Part shown: in pieces, positions 43,262 to 52,026 of the stretch
Numbering within the stretch: position 1 is the first letter of the stretch
Layout of the letters: the number at the start of each line of letters is the position of its first letter
Assembly (NCBI GenBank): GCA_019634415.1
Contig: JAHQVJ010000164.1
Coordinates: 35,183-99,182, forward strand
Direction: 5' to 3'
Source of the DNA: Myxococcales bacterium
GTDB lineage: Bacteria > Myxococcota_A > UBA796 > GCA-2862545
Length of the DNA: 64,000 nucleotides
Translations under genes and position numbers: made by a program
The notes under the pieces: model-generated
What the model was told of the DNA's origin: nothing
Seen by the model: only the letters and a program-made list of their open reading frames with translations
Database searches by the model: none

Positions 43262-44560
43262 ATGCCCGAGCTGACCTCCCCCATCGCCGCCACCGATCTG
43301 CACATCAACGGCTTGGTGGGGAGGGTGGAGCGCCACCCCGACGCCATCCAGGTGCGAACCCCCTCGAACTGGGGGTTCTACCATGGCAACTACCTGCTCT
43401 TGCCAGAGCCTCCCAGGGTGGACACGCTCGGCCGCTGGGCCGAGCGGTGCCGGGCGTTGTTCGACTCCGATCCCGTGGATCACGTGTGCCTGTGGTGGGA
43501 CACCGGCGAGCTGGACGCGGCGACCCTGGAGCATGCCACCCAGCAGGGGTTCGTGCTCGACGAGGGGGTGAGCATGGTGCTGCGCGAGGCCGCGGCTCCC
43601 CGCGGAGCCCCGCTGGTGCGAGCCCTCGATCCCGAGTCGGACTGGGCCGCCATCGTGGACCTCGATCGGCGCTGCGACCCCACCGAGCTCCAGGGAGACG
43701 ACGCCTACGTGCGGTTCAAGGAGGGTCGGCGCGCGGGCATTCGCGCGCTGATGCGGGGCGGGCACGCCATCTGGTACGGCGCCGTCTCCGAGGGAGGTGA
43801 TCTGATCGGCCAGTGTGGTCTGGTCCCCTACGAGCAGTGGGGGCGCTTCCAGTCGGTGCAGGTGCACCCGGACCACCGCAGACGCGGCGTGTGCGCGGAG
43901 CTGATCACCCAGGTGGCCACACGTCACCTGCCCCGAGCGCCGGGGGGCCTGCTGCTGTCGGCCGATCCCGACGGGCCTGCGCTGCGGCTGTACGAGCGGC
44001 TCGGCTTCCGTGCCTTCGAGCGGCGACAGTCCCTGTTGCTGGGCGGCGGCGAGCTGCACGTTCGCGCCGAGATCCCGGCAGACGTCGCCACCGTTCGATC
44101 CGTGGTGAGCGCGGCCTTCGGCCAGCACGAGGAGGCCGACATCGTCGACGCGCTGCGAGGGCAGCGCGGCGTGCTGCTCTTCGTCGCCGACCGGAGCGGC
44201 TCCATCGTGGGCCACGTGGCCTTCTCACCGGTGGAGGTCCACGACGGCGGGGGATCCTGGCACAGCATCGCCCTGGGGCCCGTCGCCGTGCGAGCGTCGC
44301 AGCAACGCCGCGGCGTGGGCACCGCGCTGATCGAGCACGGCCTCGAGGCGTGCCGCGAGGCGGGCCACGAGCTGTGCTTCGTGCTGGGGCACCCGAGCTA
44401 CTACCCACGGTTCGGCTTCCAGCCCGCGCTCCCGCATGGTTTCACCCTTTCGGGCTTCGATTTCCCGGGCGATGCCTTCATGGTCGCGGAGCTGTCCCCG
44501 GGGGCGCTCAGTGACCGAACCGGTGAGGTGCGCTACTCGGGTGCGTTCCAACAGGCGTAG
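43262..44560 (+). CDS. Double GNAT acetyltransferase
   Basis: The 432-residue protein is two GNAT domains in tandem. The first covers about 1-260 with the acetyl-CoA loop VQVHPDHRRRGVCAEL near 200; the second, about 265-432, resembles YhbS with VAVRASQQRRGVGTAL near 343 and YYPRFGFQPA near 380. Each loop has the R/QxxGxG/A pyrophosphate-binding pattern (RRRGVCA, QRRGVGT). N-terminal residues match the plan of GNAT enzymes with a PNWxFYHGN segment. No ribosome-binding site is clear, and the start is only seven bases after the preceding stop, so it may be translated by readthrough of ribosomes from the TSP3 gene. The substrate is unknown. Confidence 0.9.
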   Translation: MPELTSPIAATDLHINGLVGRVERHPDAIQVRTPSNWGFYHGNYLLLPEPPRVDTLGRWAERCRALFDSDPVDHVCLWWDTGELDAATLEHATQQGFVLDEGVSMVLREAAAPRGAPLVRALDPESDWAAIVDLDRRCDPTELQGDDAYVRFKEGRRAGIRALMRGGHAIWYGAVSEGGDLIGQCGLVPYEQWGRFQSVQVHPDHRRRGVCAELITQVATRHLPRAPGGLLLSADPDGPALRLYERLGFRAFERRQSLLLGGGELHVRAEIPADVATVRSVVSAAFGQHEEADIVDALRGQRGVLLFVADRSGSIVGHVAFSPVEVHDGGGSWHSIALGPVAVRASQQRRGVGTALIEHGLEACREAGHELCFVLGHPSYYPRFGFQPALPHGFTLSGFDFPGDAFMVAELSPGALSDRTGEVRYSGAFQQA

Positions 44561-44574
44561 CCGCTGGAGGCCCG

Positions 44575-45585
44575 ATGTACATCGGCCGTCGCTATCCGTT
44601 GCCCGCCACCCTCGGCTGGTCCAGGTCCAACATCATCTGGCCCATGGCGTGGGCCGCCAGCGTCACCGCTGTGCACGAGCTCACGCCGGTGAGCCTGGGC
44701 ATGCCCTGGCTGCCCATCTCCGCCATCGCAGTGGCGGTGGCATTCTACCTCGGCTTCAAGAACAGCGCGTCGTACGACCGCACCTGGGAAGCTCGCAAGA
44801 TCTGGGGCGCCATCGTCAATGCCAGCCGGTCGTGGGCCTACAGCGCGCGCGACCTCGTGCACGCCGTCCACCTGCCGGAAGACACCCAGATCCAACCCGA
44901 GGAGCTCGTCCAGGTGCGCGAGCAGCTCGTGCTGCGGCACGTGGCCTGGCTCGATGCCCTGCGGCATCAGCTGCGCAAGGTGCAGACCTGGGAGCATCAG
45001 GGTGGCCGGATCCGTCGCTGGCGCAAGGCCGCGGAGTACGAGGAGGACCTGAGCGAGGTCCTCGGCCGATGCCTTCCCGAGGAGGAGGTGGTCGACGTGG
45101 TGAGCAAGATCAACCCCGCCGCCCACCTGATCTCGAACCAGTCCCGCCAGCTGGCCGAGCTGCGCGAGTGGGGGGTGATCGACGGTTTCGCCCACATCGA
45201 GCTGCAGGTCCTGCTCAAGGAGCTGATGACGCAGCAAGGCAAGGCGGAGCGCATCAAGAACTTCCCCTTCCCCCGCCAGTACGCGACGGTGAACTCCATC
45301 TTCGCGTGGTTGTTCACCCTCATGCTACCCTTCGGCATGATTCCGGAGTTCGCCGGCCTCGGTCCTCAGATGGTCTGGCTCACGGTGCCATTCGCGACGG
45401 TGGTGGCCTGGGTGTTCCTGACCACGGACCAGATCGGAGACTGGAGCGAGAACCCGTTCGAGGGACTGGCCAACGACGTTCCCATCACGGCCATGGCACG
45501 AGGCATCGAGCGAGACGTGCGCGAGCTCGTGGGGCAGTCGGACCTGCCGCCACCCAGGGAGCCGTCGGGAAAGATCTTGATGTAG
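44575..45585 (+). CDS. Bestrophin-family anion channel
   Basis: GGAGG precedes the ATG. The 336-residue protein matches bacterial bestrophins (YneE family): GRRYPLPATLGWSRSN at the start, LGFKNSASYDRTWEARKIWG near 60 (a classic motif), four hydrophobic segments (about 20-60 and 235-285) and a C-terminal FEGLANDVPITAMARGIERD motif near 300. Bestrophins form pentameric anion-selective channels of the inner membrane. The preceding GNAT stop is 14 bases upstream. A strong hairpin follows the stop codon. Confidence 0.93.
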   Translation: MYIGRRYPLPATLGWSRSNIIWPMAWAASVTAVHELTPVSLGMPWLPISAIAVAVAFYLGFKNSASYDRTWEARKIWGAIVNASRSWAYSARDLVHAVHLPEDTQIQPEELVQVREQLVLRHVAWLDALRHQLRKVQTWEHQGGRIRRWRKAAEYEEDLSEVLGRCLPEEEVVDVVSKINPAAHLISNQSRQLAELREWGVIDGFAHIELQVLLKELMTQQGKAERIKNFPFPRQYATVNSIFAWLFTLMLPFGMIPEFAGLGPQMVWLTVPFATVVAWVFLTTDQIGDWSENPFEGLANDVPITAMARGIERDVRELVGQSDLPPPREPSGKILM

Positions 45586-45597
45586 TACGGGTTAGGG

Positions 45598-45633
45598 CCC
45601 CACGTGGTACGCGCACCGGCGCGTCGCGTGGGG
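45598..45633 (+). promoter_or_regulatory. Stem-loop covering a ribosome-binding site
   Basis: CCCCACG pairs with CGTGGGG, with a second CGCGC/GCGCG helix inside. It lies just after the bestrophin stop and its right arm contributes the GGGG of the GGGGAG ribosome-binding site for the ankyrin gene. It could act as terminator of the bestrophin transcript, as a translational control element or both. Confidence 0.5.
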
Positions 45634-45639
45634 AGAACG

Positions 45640-48036
45640 ATGTCCGGGTGGTTCCTCGTCGCTGTGGCGCAGCCGTCAGCGCAAGCGCAAGATCTGACCT
45701 GGCAGGAGATGGCGGCCGCGGCACAGGAGCTTCTTCCGCTCACTCCTGGCGAGCCCACCTGGGAGCGAGTGCCCGATGCCCACGCCATCGATCTGCTGCA
45801 GCCCGTATCGTCGGGTCGCATCCTGGTGGGGCAGGTCCAGATCGCCGAGGACGGGCGCACGGTGCCCAGCAACCTCGAGGTGTGGGACGCGCGCACGGGT
45901 GACCTGGTCTGGAGTGTGGAGCGCCCCCACGATGGCGGCCTGGCATGGGAGGTCCTGAGTCACGATCCGCTCGTGCTCGCAGGTCGCTCCTCCCGTGCCG
46001 TGGTGTTGCAGGGCCTCGACGTGGCCACCGGGCAGAGCACCTGGTCCACCAGCACCGACGACGCGACCGTGGTGCGCAGCGGCGAGTCCGTGGTGATCTG
46101 GCGACGCGGTCAGCTCGAGGCGCTGTCTCTGGAGACGGGCGAGTCGATCTGGGCCGTCCCCATGGCCGTCCCCATGGCCGCCAGCGCTGCCGATGGCACC
46201 ATCCAGGTGCAGACCTCCGAGGAGGTGATCTCCATCGATGCCGCGTGGGGGGCGGAGGACTGGCGCCATGCGGGCAGCTGGACGGCCCGACCTGCGGCAG
46301 ACGGGCTGGGCGTGATCCTGCACGACCGCCGAGAGCTGCGCTGGCTCGACGCCTACGGACAACAGCTGTGGGCGTGGACCACGGAGCACACCATCGCGCG
46401 GGCTTGGGGCGGCGAGGGGCGCGCGGTGGTGGTGCTGTCGACCACCGATGGAGACCGCGTGGTCGTGGTCAGCCAAGGAGCGGTCACGGGCTCCACCCCC
46501 CTGCAAGGCCGCTCGGCCTCCGACATCGTGCAGGCGGGAGGCGTGGTGGTGATGACCACGGAAGACGAGGTGCTCGCCGTGTCTCCGCAGGATGCCACCG
46601 TGGCGTTCCGCACGCCGCTGCCCGACGGCTTCCTGGGCTGGGGCCCCACCGATCGACCCGATCTGGCCCACGGCCAGCCCGACATGCTGCAGGCTCGCGA
46701 CGACCAGGTGGTGGTGGTCCGCGAGCGCGCTGGCATCGCCGCCTTCGCGGCCGCACACTTCGAGGCGGGCCAGCTGAGGTGGGCCCACCTGCACGCCGAG
46801 GGAGGTGCGGACGATCTGTCGGTGGGGGGCCGGTACCGGGCGCTCGACCAGGCCATGTCCTCTGTGACTGCGGGGGTCGGCCAGAGCGCTCGCATCGCCC
46901 GCCGCCGAGCCGAGCTGGATGCAGCGCTGCACCGAGCCACGCGTGGTGTGCCGGATCGCTACTACGTGCGACCCTTCCGGCGATGGGGCGCTCGCTGGGG
47001 GGTGAGTGGCGTCACCTTGGTGGACGTGCAGACGGGCACACGGGCAGACGTGGTCGTCGCCCCCTTGTTCCCCTCCGTCGCGCGCGAGGGGCTCGACATG
47101 CCCAGCGTGACCATGGATCCTGATCTGGGCCAGCTCTACGTCGCATCCACCACCGCCAACCCCGCCATGTGGGTCCGCACGAACCTGGGCCCCAGCACCG
47201 TGCCGGCGTTGAGCGTGCGGGCCTTCGGTCCCACGCACCTGGGTCTGCGGGTGACGGCCGACGGCCAGCTCTCAGACACGTCCACCACCCTGGCCTCGCT
47301 GAACACCCTGATCGAGCCGAGCGCGGCCGCCGACAGCCAGGATCCGGGCATCGCCGCCCCCGCCGACGCACCTGGCATGGACTCGGCACGCTGTCTCGAG
47401 CTGGGCATCCTCGAGGCCACGCGACCCGAGCTGATCCGACGCTGCATCGACACCAAGGTGCTCTCCCTCGATGCATCGGAGGACGGTCGGGTGCCGATCC
47501 TCCTGGCCGCCGAGCGCAACCACCTCGACACCGTGCGGCTGCTCCTCGATGCGGGAGCCGATCCCAACAAGGCAGAGACCCACGATCGCCGCACGGCGCT
47601 GGAGCGGTCCACCGATCCCGACGTGATCGCCTTGCTCATCGGCGAGGGCGCCAGGACCCGATCCGAGAAGGAGCAGCAGGCAGGGGTGAAGCGCCTGTTG
47701 AAGCTGGCCGGCATTCGCAAGCCCAACGCCGCCTTCTGCTTTCACCACATCAGCCGCGGACGCACGGACGTGCTGGACGCCTGTCTCGCCACGAAGAAGG
47801 GCCTGGCGGTGCTCCGCCACATCGACCCCGAGCAGGGCAGCGTGCTGCACATCGCCGCCGAGAAGGGCCGCGTGACGCACGTGCGCCGCCTGCTCGACAG
47901 CGGAGCCAACCCCAACCTGCTCGACAAGAGCGGCATCACGCCCCTCGACCGCATCGACGCGATGGCCAAGGAGGGGCCGTTGCTGCTCTCCCACGAGAAA
48001 GCCATGCGGCTGCTGGAGCTGGCGGGCGGCGCGTGA
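45640..48036 (+). CDS. Exported PQQ-like propeller protein with ankyrin repeats
   Basis: The ATG follows GGGGAG. The 798-residue protein begins with a signal-like peptide (MSGWFLVAVAQPSAQAQ), then a beta-propeller of PQQ/pyrrolo-quinoline type (about 40-560) with repeated DVATGQST, VWDARTGDLVW, LSLETGESIW units, and ends with an ankyrin region (about 590-795: EDGRVPILLAAERNHLDTV, LLLDAGADPNKAE, VLHIAAEKGRVTHV, LLDSGANPNLLDKSGITPLD). The first ankyrin units are weak. A signal peptide points to periplasmic ankyrin repeats, an uncommon location. A 12-base tandem duplication (46153-46176) gives AVPM twice. The stop overlaps the oxygenase start. Confidence 0.85.
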   Translation: MSGWFLVAVAQPSAQAQDLTWQEMAAAAQELLPLTPGEPTWERVPDAHAIDLLQPVSSGRILVGQVQIAEDGRTVPSNLEVWDARTGDLVWSVERPHDGGLAWEVLSHDPLVLAGRSSRAVVLQGLDVATGQSTWSTSTDDATVVRSGESVVIWRRGQLEALSLETGESIWAVPMAVPMAASAADGTIQVQTSEEVISIDAAWGAEDWRHAGSWTARPAADGLGVILHDRRELRWLDAYGQQLWAWTTEHTIARAWGGEGRAVVVLSTTDGDRVVVVSQGAVTGSTPLQGRSASDIVQAGGVVVMTTEDEVLAVSPQDATVAFRTPLPDGFLGWGPTDRPDLAHGQPDMLQARDDQVVVVRERAGIAAFAAAHFEAGQLRWAHLHAEGGADDLSVGGRYRALDQAMSSVTAGVGQSARIARRRAELDAALHRATRGVPDRYYVRPFRRWGARWGVSGVTLVDVQTGTRADVVVAPLFPSVAREGLDMPSVTMDPDLGQLYVASTTANPAMWVRTNLGPSTVPALSVRAFGPTHLGLRVTADGQLSDTSTTLASLNTLIEPSAAADSQDPGIAAPADAPGMDSARCLELGILEATRPELIRRCIDTKVLSLDASEDGRVPILLAAERNHLDTVRLLLDAGADPNKAETHDRRTALERSTDPDVIALLIGEGARTRSEKEQQAGVKRLLKLAGIRKPNAAFCFHHISRGRTDVLDACLATKKGLAVLRHIDPEQGSVLHIAAEKGRVTHVRRLLDSGANPNLLDKSGITPLDRIDAMAKEGPLLLSHEKAMRLLELAGGA

Positions 48037-48617
48037 GACGCCACGACCACACCGACGCCATCTTCACCCTCGACGGATTCCTCGACGCAGCCGAGTGCGA
48101 GGCCCACATCGCCTGGAGCGAATCCCGGGGGTTCGGGATGGCACCCATCACCACCGCAGATGGGCCCGTGATGGCGCCACACATCCGCAACAACCATCGG
48201 GTGATGGAGGATCGGCCCGAGGTGGCGGCAGCCCTGTGGGAGCGACTGCGCCCGATGCTGCGCGTGGAAGATGGGGCCCACCTCCCCGCCGTGAGCCTGA
48301 ACGAGCGACTGCGCTTCTACCGCTACGATCCCGGCCAGCAGTTCGATCTGCACTTCGACGGCTGGTGGGCGCCTCCGGGCACCACGCTCCGCAGCCTGCT
48401 GACGCTCATGGTCTACCTCAACGAGGACTTCGACGGGGGACGCACCCGATTCCCCGACGCCGAGGTGGAGGTGATCCCACGGACGGGCACGGCGCTGCTG
48501 TTCGTCCATCGCCAGCTACACGAAGGCGCGGTGGTCACCAGAGGCACGAAGTACGTCCTCCGGACCGATGTGATGTTCGACCTGTCGGGCGCAGACGGGG
48601 TACCTGGTGACGCGTGA
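48033..48617 (+). CDS. 2OG-Fe(II) oxygenase of the prolyl-4-hydroxylase type
   Basis: A GTG start overlaps the ankyrin stop (GTGA). The 194-residue protein has the double-stranded beta-helix iron ligands H107 and D109 (FDLHFDGW), distal H163 (QLHEG) and a basic residue (R177 or K173) for 2-oxoglutarate. N-terminal LSNERLRFYRYDPGQQ elements fit the P4H family, which hydroxylates proline in proteins or peptides. The enzyme has no signal, so it acts in the cytoplasm. Coupled translation with an ankyrin protein is notable because ankyrin repeats are substrates of eukaryotic 2OG oxygenases; that connection is inference. Confidence 0.9.
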   Translation: MRRHDHTDAIFTLDGFLDAAECEAHIAWSESRGFGMAPITTADGPVMAPHIRNNHRVMEDRPEVAAALWERLRPMLRVEDGAHLPAVSLNERLRFYRYDPGQQFDLHFDGWWAPPGTTLRSLLTLMVYLNEDFDGGRTRFPDAEVEVIPRTGTALLFVHRQLHEGAVVTRGTKYVLRTDVMFDLSGADGVPGDA

Positions 48618-48634
48618 AGACTCCTGGAGGACCC

Positions 48635-49048
48635 ATGGACCCCTACGCCGCGCCCGGTGCTGATTTCGCCGCCGAAGAGCGAGCTGACCTGCCAATGGTC
48701 CGCTACGCGCGGATGGTGCTCATCGGTCTTGCCGCACTCAATGGGCTTTTTGCGATCGGCGTTCCCGTTCTGTATGGCCTGATCCCCATGCTGGACCCCT
48801 CGATGGATGCCGAGGCCGTCCCCGTGATGATCGGCGTGGGTCTGTGCGGCGGGCTGATGGTGTTCGGCATGGGTGTGGTGCCCATGGTGGCTGCCGTGAT
48901 GGGGCTGAACCGAGGCGCCAAGTGGGGATGGATCCTCACGGTGATCATCGGGGCGCTCTACGTGCCGTCCCTGTGCCTGCCAGTGGGTGCCTTCCTGCTC
49001 TACGCCATGCTCAACGAGGAAGTGAGGAAGCCCTTCCTCGACTCCTGA
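48635..49048 (+). CDS. Membrane protein, 137 residues
   Basis: The ATG follows CTGGAGGACCC, a good ribosome-binding site; a GTG at 48614, overlapping the oxygenase stop, is a less likely start. The product begins MDPYAAPGADF, a pattern frequent in small bacterial membrane proteins, then has three to four hydrophobic segments (about 24-50, 65-90, 100-125) with VGLCGGLMVFGMGVVPMVAAVMGLNRG. Family is unknown. The stop overlaps the ATG of the TauE/SafE gene by one base. Confidence 0.75.
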   Translation: MDPYAAPGADFAAEERADLPMVRYARMVLIGLAALNGLFAIGVPVLYGLIPMLDPSMDAEAVPVMIGVGLCGGLMVFGMGVVPMVAAVMGLNRGAKWGWILTVIIGALYVPSLCLPVGAFLLYAMLNEEVRKPFLDS

Positions 49049-49812
49049 TGGACCCGCTGGCGTTGGTGCTGGCCATAGGGATCGTCGCGGCGGTCTACGC
49101 CTCCGTCGGCCAGGCAGGAGGCTCGGGCTATCTGGCGGTGCTGGCGCTGGCAGGCTTGCCCGTAGCCGACGTCAAGTCCACTGCCCTGGCACTCAACGTG
49201 GTGGTGGCCAGCGTGGCAGCGGCACGGTTCGCAGCCGCCGGACACACCCGGCTGCGTGGGCTCTGGCCGCTGTTCGTCACCTCCGCTCCAGCGGCCTTCG
49301 TCGGTGGAGCATGGCTTCCCTCGGCGGAGGTGTACGCGCCCCTGGTGGGATCGGTGCTGCTGTTCTCGGGCGGGGCCGTGGCCTACAGGGCGTGGCGCCC
49401 TGCGACGGAGGCGTCTCTCGCTGCCCCAGTCCTCCCCCATGCCCTCGTGGTGCTGGCGGTGGGGGCTGTCCTCGGTGGGCTGGCGGGCGCCACGGGGACG
49501 GGGGGTGGGGTGTTCCTCGCGCCGGTGATCTTGCTGTGGAGGTGGTCGACCCCCAAGGGTACGGCCGCCCTGTGCGCCTTGTTCGTCCTCCTGAACTCCG
49601 CCAGCGCGCTGCTGGGGTTCGCCCTGGGCGGCGCGGAGACCTGGCGACCACTGCCCGAGGGCATGCTCTGGCTCTTCTCGAGCGTGGCTCTGGGTGGGGC
49701 GCTGGGAGCCAGCGCGGGGGCCACGTGGCTGCCTGCACGACCCATGCAAGCCGTCATGGCCACCGTGATCCTGCTGGCGTCCATGAAAATGCTGGGTACG
49801 CTCATCGCGTGA
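49048..49812 (+). CDS. TauE/SafE-type sulfite exporter permease (TSUP)
   Basis: The 254-residue protein has about eight hydrophobic helices and the two-fold internal symmetry of TSUP permeases: YASVGQAGGSGYLAVLAL in the first half and GGLAGATGTGGGVFLAPVIL in the second, both with the typical Gly-rich pore motif. TSUP members export sulfite or organosulfonates. No sulfur-metabolism gene is next to it, apart from the two arylsulfotransferase-like genes about 11 kb away, which may be unrelated. The ATG overlaps the preceding stop as TGATG. Confidence 0.9.
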   Translation: MDPLALVLAIGIVAAVYASVGQAGGSGYLAVLALAGLPVADVKSTALALNVVVASVAAARFAAAGHTRLRGLWPLFVTSAPAAFVGGAWLPSAEVYAPLVGSVLLFSGGAVAYRAWRPATEASLAAPVLPHALVVLAVGAVLGGLAGATGTGGGVFLAPVILLWRWSTPKGTAALCALFVLLNSASALLGFALGGAETWRPLPEGMLWLFSSVALGGALGASAGATWLPARPMQAVMATVILLASMKMLGTLIA

Positions 49813-49831
49813 CGAGGTGGGGAGGGCCGGG

Positions 49832-50170
49832 ATGTACGGTGTGCTGATGCTGTCGCTGGCGACGGTCACCGGCGTCCTCGGCGCGCTGGCCATCAAGGAC
49901 TCAGCGGGCTTCGCAGAGCTCTCCCCAGCCGCCATGGGTCTTCTCCTGGTGGGGGCGAGCGTCTACTTCATGTCGCTGGCCATGGACTCGCTGCCCACAG
50001 CCGTGGTGTACGCCGTGTGGGCAGGCGCCTCCATCGGCGTCGTGTTCGTGGTGGACGTGGCCCGAGCGGGGCGGCAGCCCGAGCCCGCAGTGGTGGTGGG
50101 GATCGGGCTCATCTTGGTGGGGATCGTCGTGCTCGGCGTCTTCTCCGCCACCCCGACCGGCCTCGATTAG
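49832..50170 (+). CDS. SMR-family protein lacking the essential glutamate
   Basis: The ATG follows GGGGAGGG. The 112-residue protein has four transmembrane helices and aligns with EmrE without gaps through helix 3: K22, G26-F27, P55, Y60, W63 and G65 keep EmrE numbering. The membrane-embedded E14, which binds protons and cationic drugs, is Gly14 here (ACC GGC GTC at 49868-49876). Family knowledge says this residue is indispensable for transport by EmrE-type pumps, so it may not act as a drug/proton antiporter, or may act with another subunit. Its stop overlaps the convergent pseudokinase stop by four bases. Confidence 0.85.
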   Translation: MYGVLMLSLATVTGVLGALAIKDSAGFAELSPAAMGLLLVGASVYFMSLAMDSLPTAVVYAVWAGASIGVVFVVDVARAGRQPEPAVVVGIGLILVGIVVLGVFSATPTGLD

Positions 50171-51993
50171 TCCACGCGCACGAAGCACTTGCGCGAGGCA
50201 GCGTCGCAGCTCACGCCAAGGCTGCCCCCAGGGGCCATGCTGGCGGTCATCGACGTGTCCTCGAGACCATCCCCGAAGTCGGCCCACACCGTGTACTTGC
50301 CAGGCAGGATGGGGGTGCCTGCCCGAAACCCGCCGAACTCGCCGCGCAGCTCCACCATCACCGGGCCGTGCACCGCCAGCGTGCCAGGCGTGTCCGGCGA
50401 CACCTCGGGCTCCGGAGGCGGGGGCGGTGGGGCGGGCGGGGGCGCAGGCTTCGGCGTGGGTGCCGGTGCTGGTTCCGGTGCGGGCTTCGGCGCAGGTGGG
50501 GGCTTCGGCGCAGGCGCAGGGGTCGGCGCGGGAGCAGGCTTCGGCGCAGCTGCGGCGGGCGCGGGCACGGGCACGGGTGCTGGCGCGGGCGCAGGCTCTG
50601 GAGAGACGTCGGCCGTACCTTCGTCGGCTCCGTCCTCGGGCTCCTCCACCACGGCGCCGGCGGGTGTACCCGGGATCTCCACAGCTGGCTCGTCCACCTC
50701 CTCCGCGACGGGCCCACCCTCGGCGCTCAGGAACATCATCAGCGCCACACCGCCTGCCAGCACCATGCCACCCAGCGCCAGCACGCCCAGCAGCGCGACG
50801 ATGGCGCCGATGCCGAAGCCCGTCGCCACGCTCGCGCGAGGCTCGTCGGCGGGAGGCGGGGGCGGCAGCTGCGGATCGTCGATGACGATGCTCGAGATGG
50901 AGGGCATCACCACCTCGTCCTCCGAGGCGTCGTCGAAGGGCTGGATCACGGTGGCTGCAGCGGGATCCACCCGACGCTTCTTCTTGGGCGGTAGAGCCGG
51001 CTCGCGACGTTTCGACGACAAGGTGGCCTCCATCAGCTCACGATCCGTCAGTGGACCCCGTTCCTCGGGGAGATGGGCCCACCCACGACGGATAGCCCAG
51101 CGGTGCAGCGTGCGGCCGCCGAGGTCCGCGGCCAGCCTCTCACATACGCGCGCCACGTCCAACGCGGCTGGCCGTTCCCCAGGTTGCTCACACAGCATGC
51201 GCTGCAGCAGCGACAGGAGATCGGACGGATGTCGGCTCGACAGACCTCGAAGCTGCCGCCGCACCGCCGCGTCGAAGGCGCCCGGTCGAGACAGCCACCC
51301 CTTGGCCTCGGGAAAGCTGTGGCCCTCCATGAGCCGGCGACCGGCCAGGCCCTCGTAGAGCACGCTGCCCAGGCCGTAGACGTCGGCGGCGGGATCGAAG
51401 GCAGGGCGCCGCCCCCATCCCTGCGGGCTGCGCTGCGCCCAGGTGGAGCGCCCACCCACCCGCAAGACAGCGGCCAACCCGAAGTGGGGGAGCTGAACGG
51501 CTCCGTGTTCGTCGATGCGGATCTGAGCGGCAGACAGGGCTCCGTGTGCGAGCTTCGACTGACCAACCCCCGACGGCAGCGGCTCGTTCCATGCCGCGTG
51601 CAGGCCCCCGGCCACCGCAGCCACCACCTCGAGCAGAACCCTCGGTGGCACGCCCGCCGACCCATAGACGAGCCGAGCCAGATCCGTCGCAGCGATGGGC
51701 TCGGTGATCAACGCTGCCCTGCCGTCGAGCTCGAGCAGATCCAGCGTGCGCACCAACGTGCGGTGCGGAACGGCCGAGAGCAACCGCACCCGATCGCGCA
51801 GCAACAACCGACGTCGGCTCGATCGAGGTGGCCGCGCGAGCAGGGTGACCGAGACGTCGGTGGCAGCACCACCCGCGCGCCACATCCGCGCCCGGTAGAT
51901 CTCCCCCACCCCACCACCGCTGGAGCGCTCACCCAGGTGGAACCGCCGTGGATGGACCACCGCGTCGTCTTCGACGGAGGAAGCCGACTGCAT
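50167..51993 (-). CDS. Transmembrane pseudokinase with Pro/Ala-rich linker
   Basis: The 608-residue protein has a kinase-fold N-terminal domain (about 15-300) that has lost its catalytic residues: the VAIK lysine position reads VSVTL (T50), HRD is HGAL (150-153), and DFG is HFG (170-172). Other parts, such as AADVYGLGSVLYEGLAGR and PGERPAALDVARV, keep the kinase C-lobe pattern. A transmembrane helix at about 405-430 is followed by an exported linker rich in Pro-Ala-Lys pairs and a C-terminal domain with GTLAVHGPVMVELRGEFGG outline and two cysteines. It probably binds ligands or partner proteins. No ribosome-binding site stands out before the ATG. It diverges from the FG-GAP lipoprotein gene. 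Confidence 0.8.
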   Translation of the reverse strand: MQSASSVEDDAVVHPRRFHLGERSSGGGVGEIYRARMWRAGGAATDVSVTLLARPPRSSRRRLLLRDRVRLLSAVPHRTLVRTLDLLELDGRAALITEPIAATDLARLVYGSAGVPPRVLLEVVAAVAGGLHAAWNEPLPSGVGQSKLAHGALSAAQIRIDEHGAVQLPHFGLAAVLRVGGRSTWAQRSPQGWGRRPAFDPAADVYGLGSVLYEGLAGRRLMEGHSFPEAKGWLSRPGAFDAAVRRQLRGLSSRHPSDLLSLLQRMLCEQPGERPAALDVARVCERLAADLGGRTLHRWAIRRGWAHLPEERGPLTDRELMEATLSSKRREPALPPKKKRRVDPAAATVIQPFDDASEDEVVMPSISSIVIDDPQLPPPPPADEPRASVATGFGIGAIVALLGVLALGGMVLAGGVALMMFLSAEGGPVAEEVDEPAVEIPGTPAGAVVEEPEDGADEGTADVSPEPAPAPAPVPVPAPAAAAPKPAPAPTPAPAPKPPPAPKPAPEPAPAPTPKPAPPPAPPPPPPEPEVSPDTPGTLAVHGPVMVELRGEFGGFRAGTPILPGKYTVWADFGDGLEDTSMTASMAPGGSLGVSCDAASRKCFVRVD

Positions 51994-52026
51994 CCTTCAA
52001 GGGTACCCTTCGACCGTGGAGGACGC

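Noticed and set aside
46153..46176. 12-base tandem duplication GCCGTCCCCATG in the PQQ-like gene
   Set aside because: It only repeats four residues (AVPM) and has no apparent regulatory meaning.
48614..48634. GTG start overlapping the oxygenase stop for the 137-residue membrane protein
   Set aside because: The ATG at 48635 follows a clear GGAGG, whereas the GTG has no ribosome-binding site.
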